Positions 28,060-37,323 of a stretch of 64,000 nucleotides of DNA are shown one piece after another; within the stretch, counting starts at the first letter, position 1; every line of letters starts with the position of its first letter. Both the position numbers and the translations under genes were made by a program. This DNA comes from Flavobacterium sp. (lineage in GTDB: Bacteria; Bacteroidota; Bacteroidia; Flavobacteriales; Flavobacteriaceae), in the NCBI RefSeq assembly GCF_024642105.1, contig NZ_JAHEBT010000052.1:372001-436000 (forward strand). Reading direction: 5' to 3'. A model generated the notes under the pieces. The model had not been told where the DNA came from. It worked only from the letters and a program-made list of their open reading frames with translations, and did no database searches.

Positions 28060-30474
28060 TTACTTTACTGTTAAGGTCTTCTCAATTCCTTTCAATCCCG
28101 TAGCTGAAACTTTTAGTTTTACAGTTCCTCCTTTTTGTGATGAACGTAAAATTGCCATTGCAAAACCGTTGTAAAGTTTCTTTTTATTACCCGAAAACAA
28201 ATCATCACTTGAATGATTTCCATTGTCTACTGCAATTATAGCAGCAGGACCACTAACATCAAAAGTTACTTCTCCAGAAACAGTTGCTACTTTATTGCCA
28301 ATACTATCCACAGCATACACTTTAACATACTGAAGATCCATTCCATCTGCTTTCCAGTTTGGATTTTCTGTTTCTAATTTTAGTGCTACTGCTTTTCCAG
28401 TCGTCTCCAACTCGTGACGAGCTACTTCTTTGCCTCCTTTTCGAGCAATAGCCGTAATTTTACCCGCTGAATATGGAACGTTTTTCCAATAAATAGTATT
28501 GCGTTTTGTTACTTCAGTACTATTTTGCTGTACACCTATAGACTTTCCATTTACTACTAATTCTACTTCATCTGCGTTAGTATAGGTGTACAAATTATAT
28601 GCATTCCCTTCTATGCGGTTCCAATGTGACGAAATTACTTTTTGCCCAACCACTTGGTCGTTCCACATTTTGGATTCCCCTTCATTATCCACTATACCGA
28701 TATAAACTAAAGGTTCATCTGTAAAAATACTTTTGGTTAACCATGCTTGAGGAAAAGGTTCCATCGAATGATTGAAAAACGAATAGTTCCATCCTTTTCT
28801 TGGCCAACCTTGAGATTCACCCCAATATTCAATTCCTCCCCAATACGCCAGTCCGACCATTTTTTCTCTGTCCATTCCAAAATAAGGTGCAGCCAACTCA
28901 TTGGTTACCGCTTCACTTTGATAAACAATCATATCAGGCGCATGTTTTAGATACTCTTGGTAATCCTCCCAAGTATAATTAAAACTAGCCACTTCGGTAA
29001 CGGTTGCCAACTCAGGCGGAACAATATTTTCTTTGATACGAAAGTCCGGATTGGCTCTAATAATCCCTCCGGCGCGGGCTGGATACATAGCAACTGTTGT
29101 TTTACGGGTAGGATCATAGCGTTTAGCCACTACATCCATAATTTTATAGGTAGTTACACCCCAATCAGTTGTTGGCCAATTCCATCGTTCTTCCTGAAAC
29201 TGTAATTCATTTCCAAAACTCCACAAAATTACCGAAGGATGATTACGGTCACGTTTAATCCACTCTTTCATATTATTGTACCATATATCATTCCATGGTG
29301 CACTCCCTGCCCATGCTGTTTGGCTCCCCCACTTGTCGTATAATTCATCAACCACTAAAATTCCTTTTTCATCGGCAAGTTTAAAAAAAGACTCTGAATA
29401 GGGATTATGAGAAGTTCGAATGTGATTAAAACCAAAAGCTTTTAACTTATCCATCATTCTAGCAATTGCCGTTTCATGAGCAGCTGCACCTAACGCACCT
29501 AAATCATGATGATTAGCAACACCTTTAAGAAAAACTTTTTTACCATTTAATTTAAGTCCAAATTCTTTTGAAAACTCAATGGTGCGAATTCCAAACTTTT
29601 CAGTAAGCTTATCAGTCACTTTACCGTCTACTACCAATGACACTTCAGCTGAATACAAATGAGGTGTTTCGCAAGACCAAAGCTGTGGATTAGCGATATT
29701 AACCTTTGGCAATGCAACTTCTACTTCAACAAGATTTGACTTTTTGGGAGCCATCGTTTTTGTTTCGGCTACTTGTTTCCCTTCGGGAGAGACTATTTTT
29801 GTAATAATTTCTAATTGGTATTCTTTATTTTTAATACCTGCCACTTCAACCTGTACATTCACTTCTGCATTTTGATTAGAAATTTTTGGAGTCGTTATAA
29901 AAACACCATGACGCGCAATAGAAATTGGGTCTTTAACTACCAAATGTACATCTCTAAAAAGTCCGCCACCGGTATACCAACGAGAACCTCCCTCTGTAGA
30001 AGAACGAACAGCAACTACATTGACATCATCATATTTAATAAGATTAGAAATATTTGTTTCAAAACCAAGATAACCATAACTAGTTCCGCCTATTTTCTTC
30101 CCGTTCAGCCAAACTTCGCCATGCAGCATAATCCCCTCAAAATCAAGAAAAACTTGTCTCCCAACCCAACTAGCATCTGCTTTGAATGTTTTACGGTACC
30201 AAGCAATACCAAGAGTTTTAAATCCACGCCCTTTATTGGCTGTTTGATCCCAAGGTTGTTCAAACTGAAAATCATGTGGTAAATCCAGCACACGCCAATC
30301 ATTATCATTAAAATTGAGTTCTTGAGCGTTTGGAATCTCACCTGATTTGAATTTCCAACCAAAATTGAAAAGTTGGTTTTTTCTTATATTATCATTAGTG
30401 CTTTGAGCCAAAGTTGATATACACATCAGAACACAAATGATGGTGCCCATTAAAAGAATAGTTTTATTCTTCAT
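28060..30474 (-). CDS. Secreted GH2 beta-galactosidase-like protein
   Basis: 804 aa; FNFGWKFKSGEI, DLPHDFQFEQPW, SSTEGGSRWYTGGGLFRDVHL, FNHIRTSHNPYSESFF, NHPSVILWSFGNEL; DUF4982-like C-terminal half. Confidence 0.9.
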   Translation of the reverse strand: MKNKTILLMGTIICVLMCISTLAQSTNDNIRKNQLFNFGWKFKSGEIPNAQELNFNDNDWRVLDLPHDFQFEQPWDQTANKGRGFKTLGIAWYRKTFKADASWVGRQVFLDFEGIMLHGEVWLNGKKIGGTSYGYLGFETNISNLIKYDDVNVVAVRSSTEGGSRWYTGGGLFRDVHLVVKDPISIARHGVFITTPKISNQNAEVNVQVEVAGIKNKEYQLEIITKIVSPEGKQVAETKTMAPKKSNLVEVEVALPKVNIANPQLWSCETPHLYSAEVSLVVDGKVTDKLTEKFGIRTIEFSKEFGLKLNGKKVFLKGVANHHDLGALGAAAHETAIARMMDKLKAFGFNHIRTSHNPYSESFFKLADEKGILVVDELYDKWGSQTAWAGSAPWNDIWYNNMKEWIKRDRNHPSVILWSFGNELQFQEERWNWPTTDWGVTTYKIMDVVAKRYDPTRKTTVAMYPARAGGIIRANPDFRIKENIVPPELATVTEVASFNYTWEDYQEYLKHAPDMIVYQSEAVTNELAAPYFGMDREKMVGLAYWGGIEYWGESQGWPRKGWNYSFFNHSMEPFPQAWLTKSIFTDEPLVYIGIVDNEGESKMWNDQVVGQKVISSHWNRIEGNAYNLYTYTNADEVELVVNGKSIGVQQNSTEVTKRNTIYWKNVPYSAGKITAIARKGGKEVARHELETTGKAVALKLETENPNWKADGMDLQYVKVYAVDSIGNKVATVSGEVTFDVSGPAAIIAVDNGNHSSDDLFSGNKKKLYNGFAMAILRSSQKGGTVKLKVSATGLKGIEKTLTVK

Positions 30475-30510
30475 ATTACAATAATTTTATTTTGGTTGTT
30501 AATGAATTTC

Positions 30511-30557
30511 AAATTTATTTACAATGAACACATACTCCGTCCTGTACTTTCCTGTAG
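30511..30557 (-). promoter_or_regulatory. Operator site 6 plus -7 box (GH2)
   Basis: Gene orientation ACAGGAAAGT-ACAGGAC, 21 bp, TAAATTTG. Confidence 0.88.
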
Positions 30558-30603
30558 ACATTAATAATAGAATTTAAACCATTAGTGATATAATTAAAAA
30601 ATA

Positions 30604-30634
30604 AAAAAACGTGATTTATTAAAATCACGTTTTC
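30604..30634 (-). terminator. Stem-loop terminator after GH28 operon
   Basis: aaaaaacgtgatttattaaaatcacgtttt. Confidence 0.75.
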
Positions 30635-30664
30635 CCGATTATTAAGGTTCCTATTTATAGATAT

Positions 30665-31990
30665 TTACTGTATTTCTTTACTATTAAAATAAACATTCTT
30701 AAGAGTAATTCCTTGTATTAAACTTTTATCCATTTCATCGTTCAAGGTTTTAATTTTCAAATTTTCAAATGAAAAATTTGACAACCGAACATTTGGATCT
30801 TTTTCTACCCCATAAAAAACATCACAACTAAGTTCAATATTTTTTAAGGTGATATGGTCTCCATATGATAGCGGAATATCGGGACGGCCTTTTAAATCAA
30901 AAAACTGTTTCCACGCAAAAACAGCCAATCCAGTTTTTGCATCGCCTTTTATATTCTCCACTCTAATATACTCATATCGTTGAGGAGTATCCGGTCTCAT
31001 TTTGAGCCATAATAGTCGTGATGCATCTTTCACCTCACAATTACGCATGATAATGTTTTTATTATGAATCGCCTCACTTCCATTGGTCAAAGCCGAATGG
31101 CAAAATCCAAAATTGCAGTTTTCAATTATCACATTGGTATTTTCTCCGTTATTTTTATCTTGGTCGGCATAAGGTCCTTTACCTCCTTTTAAAGCAATAG
31201 CATCATCATTAACCGACATATAACATCCTTTGACCAAAAAATTAGAACAAGCGTCAATATCTATAGCATCTGTACTCGGCGCTTTTACACCAATATGCGG
31301 GGAATAAATATACAAATCCAAAAGCTTCACATTAGTACACTTATAATAATGACTCGTCCAAAAACCAGAATTAATTAATTTGACGTCTTGAATTTGTACA
31401 TTATTAGAATTCCAAATAAAAACCAATCTAGGTCTAGAAACTTCAAGATTCGTACATTTTGGATTCTCTTTGCGTCGTTGCCAAAAAGCCTTCCAATAAT
31501 TCAATCCGTTTCCATTTATAGTCCCTTTACCCGAAATAGAAAAACCATCTACCTCATAAGCATTGACTAAAGCCGGAAAATAATCCAAGTTTTGACCTTC
31601 CATTCTTGAAGGCATAATTGGATAATCAGCAATCAGGTCTGATCCTTTTAAAACTCCATTCGCCACAATATGCAAATGCGTTTTAGGTTTAAAAAAAAGG
31701 GCTCCACTCAAAAAGACGCCTTTGGGAATCACAATAACTCCACCGCCATTTGAAGCCGCTAAATCAATCACTTTTTGAATCGAAGTGGTTTGCACTTTGG
31801 TACTATCTTGATTTACTCCAAAATCGGTTATGGTATAAGTCTTACCCAAATCTTTTAATTTAATCTTAGTATTCTCTCTAAACCAACTCGGAATTATAGT
31901 CCCATCTGGAAAAGTAGTATCATCAGTTTGTGAATAGGCAGTTTGAAAAAATCCCAAAAGACCTAGTATTACAATCAAAAAATGTCTCAT
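30665..31990 (-). CDS. Secreted GH28 (polygalacturonase / rhamnogalacturonan galacturonohydrolase type)
   Basis: 441 aa; ITDFGVNQDS, SISGKGTINGNG, DAIDIDACSNFLVKGCYMSVNDDAIALKGG, GFCHSALTNGSE. Confidence 0.9.
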   Translation of the reverse strand: MRHFLIVILGLLGFFQTAYSQTDDTTFPDGTIIPSWFRENTKIKLKDLGKTYTITDFGVNQDSTKVQTTSIQKVIDLAASNGGGVIVIPKGVFLSGALFFKPKTHLHIVANGVLKGSDLIADYPIMPSRMEGQNLDYFPALVNAYEVDGFSISGKGTINGNGLNYWKAFWQRRKENPKCTNLEVSRPRLVFIWNSNNVQIQDVKLINSGFWTSHYYKCTNVKLLDLYIYSPHIGVKAPSTDAIDIDACSNFLVKGCYMSVNDDAIALKGGKGPYADQDKNNGENTNVIIENCNFGFCHSALTNGSEAIHNKNIIMRNCEVKDASRLLWLKMRPDTPQRYEYIRVENIKGDAKTGLAVFAWKQFFDLKGRPDIPLSYGDHITLKNIELSCDVFYGVEKDPNVRLSNFSFENLKIKTLNDEMDKSLIQGITLKNVYFNSKEIQ

Positions 31991-32010
31991 TTCAGTATCG
32001 TTTATTTAAA

Positions 32011-33363
32011 TTATTTTCGTTCCAACCACTCTTTTGGAACTTTTACTATACAAATATTCATTGACCTATTATCTTCCGAAAGCATAGCCGACTGAATTTG
32101 TATTTTAGTCCCATCTGGACTAAAAGTAGGATGAACATGATCTGCAGCGGTTTCTTTATGCCCTGTGGTAAGAAGTTTCATTTCTTTTGTTTTTCGATCA
32201 ATCAAATACAAACTTCTTGAGAAGTCGTCTCCGACGGCCCATTTACCATCTGAAGAACCATGCACATGCCATAAACCACTACCACTTGACGTTTGACCTA
32301 CAATTTCCATTTCTCTAGTTCGTAAATTTACGATAGCCAACCCTGTTGGTTTTTCTCGAGTTCCCGAAGGTCCCCAATTGCTTTCTTGACCCGGATTAAT
32401 TGGATTTCGAACCTCTTTGCTGTCAGTAACTTCAACCGGTTTCTCTTTTTGTACGTCTATTTTTCGATGCCCCATGATGGCCATAGCTACCTCATCTTTT
32501 GAAATTACAGCCTCGTGCGTTACCCATTCGTAGTCTGATTCCGGATAAAGTGGGCGTAAGCCTGTTCCATCAGACATAACCGTCCAAGTACGTTGTGGCG
32601 ACTTTCCTCCCGTTTCCCAGCAAAAAACAATTTCGCCTGGATTCCAAATATTAGACTGAATATGTCCTACCTGAAAAGGTACAGAAACTACGTGTTTAAA
32701 AACCCCTGTTTTAATATTCATACTTCCAATTCCTCCAGGTCCTGCCCCCATATTACGAGGACCAAAGTTATTTTCAAGTTGAATTCCAGGAGACAAATGT
32801 CTTGCAGCCTCCTCTTTTCCTATTCTGAAATAAATTACATCTTCATTCGCATCCAAAGCCATATCACCCGAAGCTCCCATATCTGGAGAGGTAATTCCAC
32901 ATATTTTTTCATAGACGGCAACTGGCTTCATCTTGCCCGATTTACTATCTTCAAAAACTTTTGCTAAATCAACTTCAATAATTTGCATCGCTTTTTCATT
33001 AGCTTGTCTCATGAAATATAGTTTCATGGATTTTTGGGCAATACACAAAGTGCCATTATAGCCTCCTTCTGTAACCTGAACAATCGCTCCCGATTTTTCA
33101 TTCACAGCCATGGCTTCGCCTTTTACTCTATTGGAACGAAAAACAAGCCATTCTCCATCTGATGTCCATTGCGGATGGGTAGGATAGGTCTTTGAATCCC
33201 CAGCCTGTTTTGTGGTTAAGAAAAGTAACTCTTGTCCTGTTATTGGGTCTACAACCACCTTTTTTTCTGAAGGGAATCGAGTTCCTATTTGGCTAAAAGC
33301 CAATGATCCTATCAAAAAAAATGCAGTGCTCGCAATGGTAGATAAACTTGATTTAAATTTCAT
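32011..33363 (-). CDS. Secreted oligogalacturonate-lyase-like seven-bladed propeller (PL22-like, divergent)
   Basis: 450 aa, signal peptide; GTRFPSEKKVVVDPITGQELLFLTT, HPQWTSDGEWLVFRSNR, HVHPTFSPDGTKIQIQSAM, VPKEWLERK. Confidence 0.7.
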   Translation of the reverse strand: MKFKSSLSTIASTAFFLIGSLAFSQIGTRFPSEKKVVVDPITGQELLFLTTKQAGDSKTYPTHPQWTSDGEWLVFRSNRVKGEAMAVNEKSGAIVQVTEGGYNGTLCIAQKSMKLYFMRQANEKAMQIIEVDLAKVFEDSKSGKMKPVAVYEKICGITSPDMGASGDMALDANEDVIYFRIGKEEAARHLSPGIQLENNFGPRNMGAGPGGIGSMNIKTGVFKHVVSVPFQVGHIQSNIWNPGEIVFCWETGGKSPQRTWTVMSDGTGLRPLYPESDYEWVTHEAVISKDEVAMAIMGHRKIDVQKEKPVEVTDSKEVRNPINPGQESNWGPSGTREKPTGLAIVNLRTREMEIVGQTSSGSGLWHVHGSSDGKWAVGDDFSRSLYLIDRKTKEMKLLTTGHKETAADHVHPTFSPDGTKIQIQSAMLSEDNRSMNICIVKVPKEWLERK

Positions 33364-33386
33364 AGAATCTAAGGATTTTAAGTTTG

Positions 33387-34721
33387 TTATTTTTTAACTT
33401 TAAGTTGTAATGAGCTATCGTTAATTTCAAATTCATTGTTTTTTAACAACAATAGCACTTCTGAACCTGCTAATAAAACCGGTCCGTAGCCATGAGCTGC
33501 AAACAAATTCACTGGACGATAGTAGTAGAAAGCAGGGTCAAATCCCATTCCTGTCCCCACACAAGTACCCTCTACTTGTCCTTTTGGATTGACTTTCGTC
33601 GCCACTGCATTCCATCCCAAAAGTACTGCTGGAGCAAAAGCCATTTTATCTATATACCCACGATTGATAGCTCTAGCAATGGAATAAGTATAAATAGCCG
33701 TTGCCGAAGTTTCTAAATAAGTATCATTTTTATCAATCAATTGGTGCCAAAATCCTGTTCCGTCTTGGTATTTTACCAATCCATTAATATGGGCCTGTAA
33801 TTGTGCCAAGACTCCCGCATATCCAGGATGATTTTTTGGCAAAACTTCCAATAATTCTACCATAGTCATTACTGCCCAACCATTGGCTCTAGCCCAGTGA
33901 AATTGAGGATGAACTGACATGGATTGCACCCATCCGTGCATATAAATCCCTTTCTCTTTGTTGAACATTCTTTCTGAAAACTGATTGACTTGTTTAACCG
34001 CATCATCAAAATATTTTGTATCTCCTGTGTAACTTCCCATTTGGGCTAAAGCTGGAACTCCCATAAACATATCATCAAGCCATAGCGTATTGTCTTGTGG
34101 TCTATTACGAGCTAAAGTACCATCTTTAAGTCGGAATTCTTTTTCACTGATGTAAGTAACTAAATTGTTAATTAAAGGATCAATATCGCCTTTAAACCCA
34201 TTTCTCTTTGCCTTAATAAAAGCGGCACAAACTGCTCCTCCATCATCCAATGCTCTTGGATGCAATAGCGAATGGATTGGGGTATCTTTTTCATTTTTAG
34301 GCTTATAATTTTCCGCCAAGTCACTCAATAATTTTAATCTACTATTCGTGTAATCTGCAAAATATTTTTCGCCTGTAGCCTCAGAGGCCAAAAGCATTCC
34401 GGCGTAAGTAACGCCCCATTCATAACTGGTCAATCTAAACGCTCCTGGTTCAAAAATCACATTCTCTTTTACTTTCTTAAGATCTTTAATTTCTTGTTTG
34501 GTAGTAGCATCTATTACTTTAGAAGCCGTATTCTGGTTTAAAAAAGTATATACTCTATCCAAAACAGCTTTAACATTCTCCTTTTGAGGCACACCATACG
34601 GAGTAGGATATTCTGGTTTAAGTAAATGCAATGGTGTAGTAACATCGTTAGTCTGAGCATTTACCGAGGTAAAAAACCCAATACACAATAAAGCTAAAAT
34701 GTTGGTTTTTAAAATTTTCAT
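33387..34721 (-). CDS. Secreted GH105-family unsaturated rhamnogalacturonyl hydrolase
   Basis: 444 aa; LWLDDMFMGVPALAQMG, QFHWARANGWAVMTMVELLEVLP, DGTGFWHQLIDKNDTYLETSATAIYTYSIARAINRGYID. Confidence 0.9.
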   Translation of the reverse strand: MKILKTNILALLCIGFFTSVNAQTNDVTTPLHLLKPEYPTPYGVPQKENVKAVLDRVYTFLNQNTASKVIDATTKQEIKDLKKVKENVIFEPGAFRLTSYEWGVTYAGMLLASEATGEKYFADYTNSRLKLLSDLAENYKPKNEKDTPIHSLLHPRALDDGGAVCAAFIKAKRNGFKGDIDPLINNLVTYISEKEFRLKDGTLARNRPQDNTLWLDDMFMGVPALAQMGSYTGDTKYFDDAVKQVNQFSERMFNKEKGIYMHGWVQSMSVHPQFHWARANGWAVMTMVELLEVLPKNHPGYAGVLAQLQAHINGLVKYQDGTGFWHQLIDKNDTYLETSATAIYTYSIARAINRGYIDKMAFAPAVLLGWNAVATKVNPKGQVEGTCVGTGMGFDPAFYYYRPVNLFAAHGYGPVLLAGSEVLLLLKNNEFEINDSSLQLKVKK

Positions 34722-34728
34722 AGAATTA

Positions 34729-36021
34729 TTAATTAATAGTGATTGTAATTTCAGTTGAAAGTTGTTGGGCTAAATTGATAACATATTGATTAAAATAGCT
34801 CGAGTCTTTAAAATTTTTATCTGTGCTCAGTTCCCAAGCCGCAATTGGATAATAACTAATAGTCTCATTATTTTCTACAGCAAACTTAGCTAAATACGAA
34901 TTGGTCAATTGCCCCGTTTTAGGCGCTTCCATATAGCCTTTAAATCCTTTTTTGGGAACAATAATTGCTATTCCCATAATCCATTCTCGATTATAGCCTA
35001 AATTATCATGTTGAATAAGACAAATAAAATTGCCTGCTTCAACTATATTTAAAGGTTTTTGATTATTAATATTAGAAAGTGCAATAAGCAACATTTCGTT
35101 TCCTTTAAGTCCTTCTAAACTCACTGTGTTTTTATACCCGTACATCCCCGGCCAAATCGAAGTTGTTTCTTTAACTTGGTATTGATTCCCTGATACCAAC
35201 CAATTTTGATACGTATAACGCAATACGGAATTTTCTGAACCTTCGGCTACTATTTTAAAAGTAGTTTTTTCAATATTATTCAAAGTATCAGTGGTGATAA
35301 TTCCTAATCTATTGATTTCATCACCTACCAATAATGCATAACCTCCTAAACCTGCTGAATTGCCAACAGGAAAAATATCTCTACCCCAATCCCACATGGT
35401 ATGATAATTATCTTCTACCGCTCCTTCGCTATTAATCCCAACATTCTCTGGGGTAATGGCTGATACTTTTTTACCAAAAACATCTTTAGCGTTTCGGCCA
35501 TCCAAATAATGTCGAAAACCAATCTTGTCGTTTTCCCATGTGGGTCCATCGGTTTGGTATTTTTGGAATCCTAATTTTTTATGCACTTGATTGGCTAATA
35601 GTATTTCTTCTGTGGCAGGTTGAACAGGCAGGTTTTTAGCTTCTCTTTTACCAAACCGAACACTTGTTCTGATTGGAAATTGTGGTGCTTTTTTTACCCA
35701 ACTTAGCTGAATTGTTTTGGTTTCTTTCGCGGCAAAATTTGTCGCCAAAAAAAGCTCATCCCATTTCCCATCCCCGTCTAAATCGTTTACCTGAGAAGGA
35801 ACGACAACTCCATTATACGTGAGCAATGGAAACCCTTTTTGGTTTAAACTAGCGTCTATGCTATTTCTTTTTATACTCACTGCTTTATCTGTCAAAGCTA
35901 TTTCGGCAGCATTGGTCAAAGTGATTGATGTAGCCTTTTTTTGTTGGGCTACTACATTACACGCTAAGAATACTGTTGCAACCATAAATAGAGGCAAACT
36001 CATTTTAAATTTAATTTTCAT
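34729..36021 (-). CDS. DUF4861-like secreted protein of unknown function
   Basis: 430 aa, signal peptide; HYLDGRNAKDVFGKK, YHTMWDWGRDIFPVGNSAGLGGYALL. Confidence 0.75.
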   Translation of the reverse strand: MKIKFKMSLPLFMVATVFLACNVVAQQKKATSITLTNAAEIALTDKAVSIKRNSIDASLNQKGFPLLTYNGVVVPSQVNDLDGDGKWDELFLATNFAAKETKTIQLSWVKKAPQFPIRTSVRFGKREAKNLPVQPATEEILLANQVHKKLGFQKYQTDGPTWENDKIGFRHYLDGRNAKDVFGKKVSAITPENVGINSEGAVEDNYHTMWDWGRDIFPVGNSAGLGGYALLVGDEINRLGIITTDTLNNIEKTTFKIVAEGSENSVLRYTYQNWLVSGNQYQVKETTSIWPGMYGYKNTVSLEGLKGNEMLLIALSNINNQKPLNIVEAGNFICLIQHDNLGYNREWIMGIAIIVPKKGFKGYMEAPKTGQLTNSYLAKFAVENNETISYYPIAAWELSTDKNFKDSSYFNQYVINLAQQLSTEITITIN

Positions 36022-36036
36022 TTGAATTACTTTTTA

Positions 36037-37134
36037 TTATTTTACTGCCACGTCCCAAACTTTTGAGCGTCTTGATTTTCCTTTAGGTCCTGCTATGTCT
36101 AAAACAACGATATATTTTCCTGCTTCTTTATATTGATGTATTGGACTTTGTTCTGAAGAAATGGTTCCGTCTCCAAAATCCCATTTCCAAGACGTAATTT
36201 CTCCCTCTGAGGTATCGACAAAAGCTACTTTTCGTTGATTTTTATCGATAACAGTAAAAGTCCAATTGGCTGAAATGGCTGTCTTGAATTCGTTTTCCAA
36301 AGGCATCAACTTGAAAGGCAAACTATAAGATGCATTGCCATACATGGTGTGTTCTTTTGACAGGTTCCAAAATCCATTATTTTTTTCACTGTTCACATCA
36401 TCATAATCAATCACCGCCCAGCATAGCCCAATATTCTTATTCTCTTCCAAGATAGATTCAACAGCTCTTTTGGGGTCATTCCCTGCATAATCAAAAGGCG
36501 TTATCCAGAACTCTAAGGTCAATTTTCCTGAGGTTCCTGGTTTAAAATTATAGTGATACGCCGCATTGGAATAAGGCATTTCTTTTATCCAAGGCTGACT
36601 TCCCCAAACTAAAGCCCAATCTTTTCCCTCGGCGGGTGTGAAAATATGATAGTTTTGGGCATGAACACCATGAAAAGAAAAATAGGCATCCATTGGATTC
36701 AAATTTTTGTTAGGATGAAATCGATCAATAAATGGCCCTCCAGACTGGTCTGCATCTACAATAACTTCAAAAGTATCATTATGCAAACCTGGCAAAGAAA
36801 AATCCCAATAATCATCGTACGCTTCATACAGAAAATACAATCTATTCAATCCTTTTACCCAAGCTACCTTAACACTAACCTCTATGTTTTTAGGATTGAC
36901 TTTACTGTGTTTTCCACTATCCTCCCATAATTCATTCATTCCAACTGTATAAGCCTCGGGAACTAGTTTCCAGTCTTCTGAGTTTCCATCAATCATTGGA
37001 ATTTTATTGGCTGGAAACTGAAAAACCTTGAAACTTCTAGTGTCTTGAGACCAAAGTTGGAGTGTAAAAAAAAGCAACAGTAACACTTTTTTAATGACAC
37101 TAAAATTTGGAATATAAAATCTCTTATTAATCAT
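36037..37134 (-). CDS. CBM9-like carbohydrate-binding + PKD domain protein, likely non-catalytic
   Basis: 365 aa; N-terminal PMIDGNSEDWKLVPEAY...FLYEAYDDYWDFSLPGLHNDTFEVIVDADQSGG; C-terminal PKD SWKWDFGDGTISSEQSPIHQYKEAGKYIVVLDI. Confidence 0.82.
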   Translation of the reverse strand: MINKRFYIPNFSVIKKVLLLLFFTLQLWSQDTRSFKVFQFPANKIPMIDGNSEDWKLVPEAYTVGMNELWEDSGKHSKVNPKNIEVSVKVAWVKGLNRLYFLYEAYDDYWDFSLPGLHNDTFEVIVDADQSGGPFIDRFHPNKNLNPMDAYFSFHGVHAQNYHIFTPAEGKDWALVWGSQPWIKEMPYSNAAYHYNFKPGTSGKLTLEFWITPFDYAGNDPKRAVESILEENKNIGLCWAVIDYDDVNSEKNNGFWNLSKEHTMYGNASYSLPFKLMPLENEFKTAISANWTFTVIDKNQRKVAFVDTSEGEITSWKWDFGDGTISSEQSPIHQYKEAGKYIVVLDIAGPKGKSRRSKVWDVAVK

Positions 37135-37190
37135 CGAATAAAAAAATTAGCCCAATTCATTGGTTACTTTATATAAAACACTAGTTTTTT

Positions 37191-37236
37191 CAAATTTATT
37201 GAATTCAAAAAAACAAACTATCCTGTGGCATCAGGT
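37191..37236 (-). promoter_or_regulatory. Operator site 7 plus -7 box (CBM9-PKD/DUF4861/GH105/PL22-like/GH28 operon)
   Basis: Gene orientation ACCTGATGCC-ACAGGAT (weak distal half), 21 bp, TAAATTTG. Confidence 0.78.
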
Positions 37237-37259
37237 TACTGTTTAACTTTAAAAAAATA

Positions 37260-37293
37260 AAAAGCGCTATAATTTTTCAACTATAGCGCTTTT
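37260..37293 (-). terminator. Terminator after SusC/SusD operon 2
   Basis: aaaagcgctata/tatagcgctttt, perfect 12-bp stem, 10-nt loop, downstream of the SusD stop. Confidence 0.85.
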
Positions 37294-37323
37294 AAAATAA
37301 TCTTATTCAATTATCAAATAGCA

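Noticed and set aside
29815-30282. 155-aa plus-strand ORF
   Set aside because: Antisense to the GH2 gene; low-complexity shadow translation.
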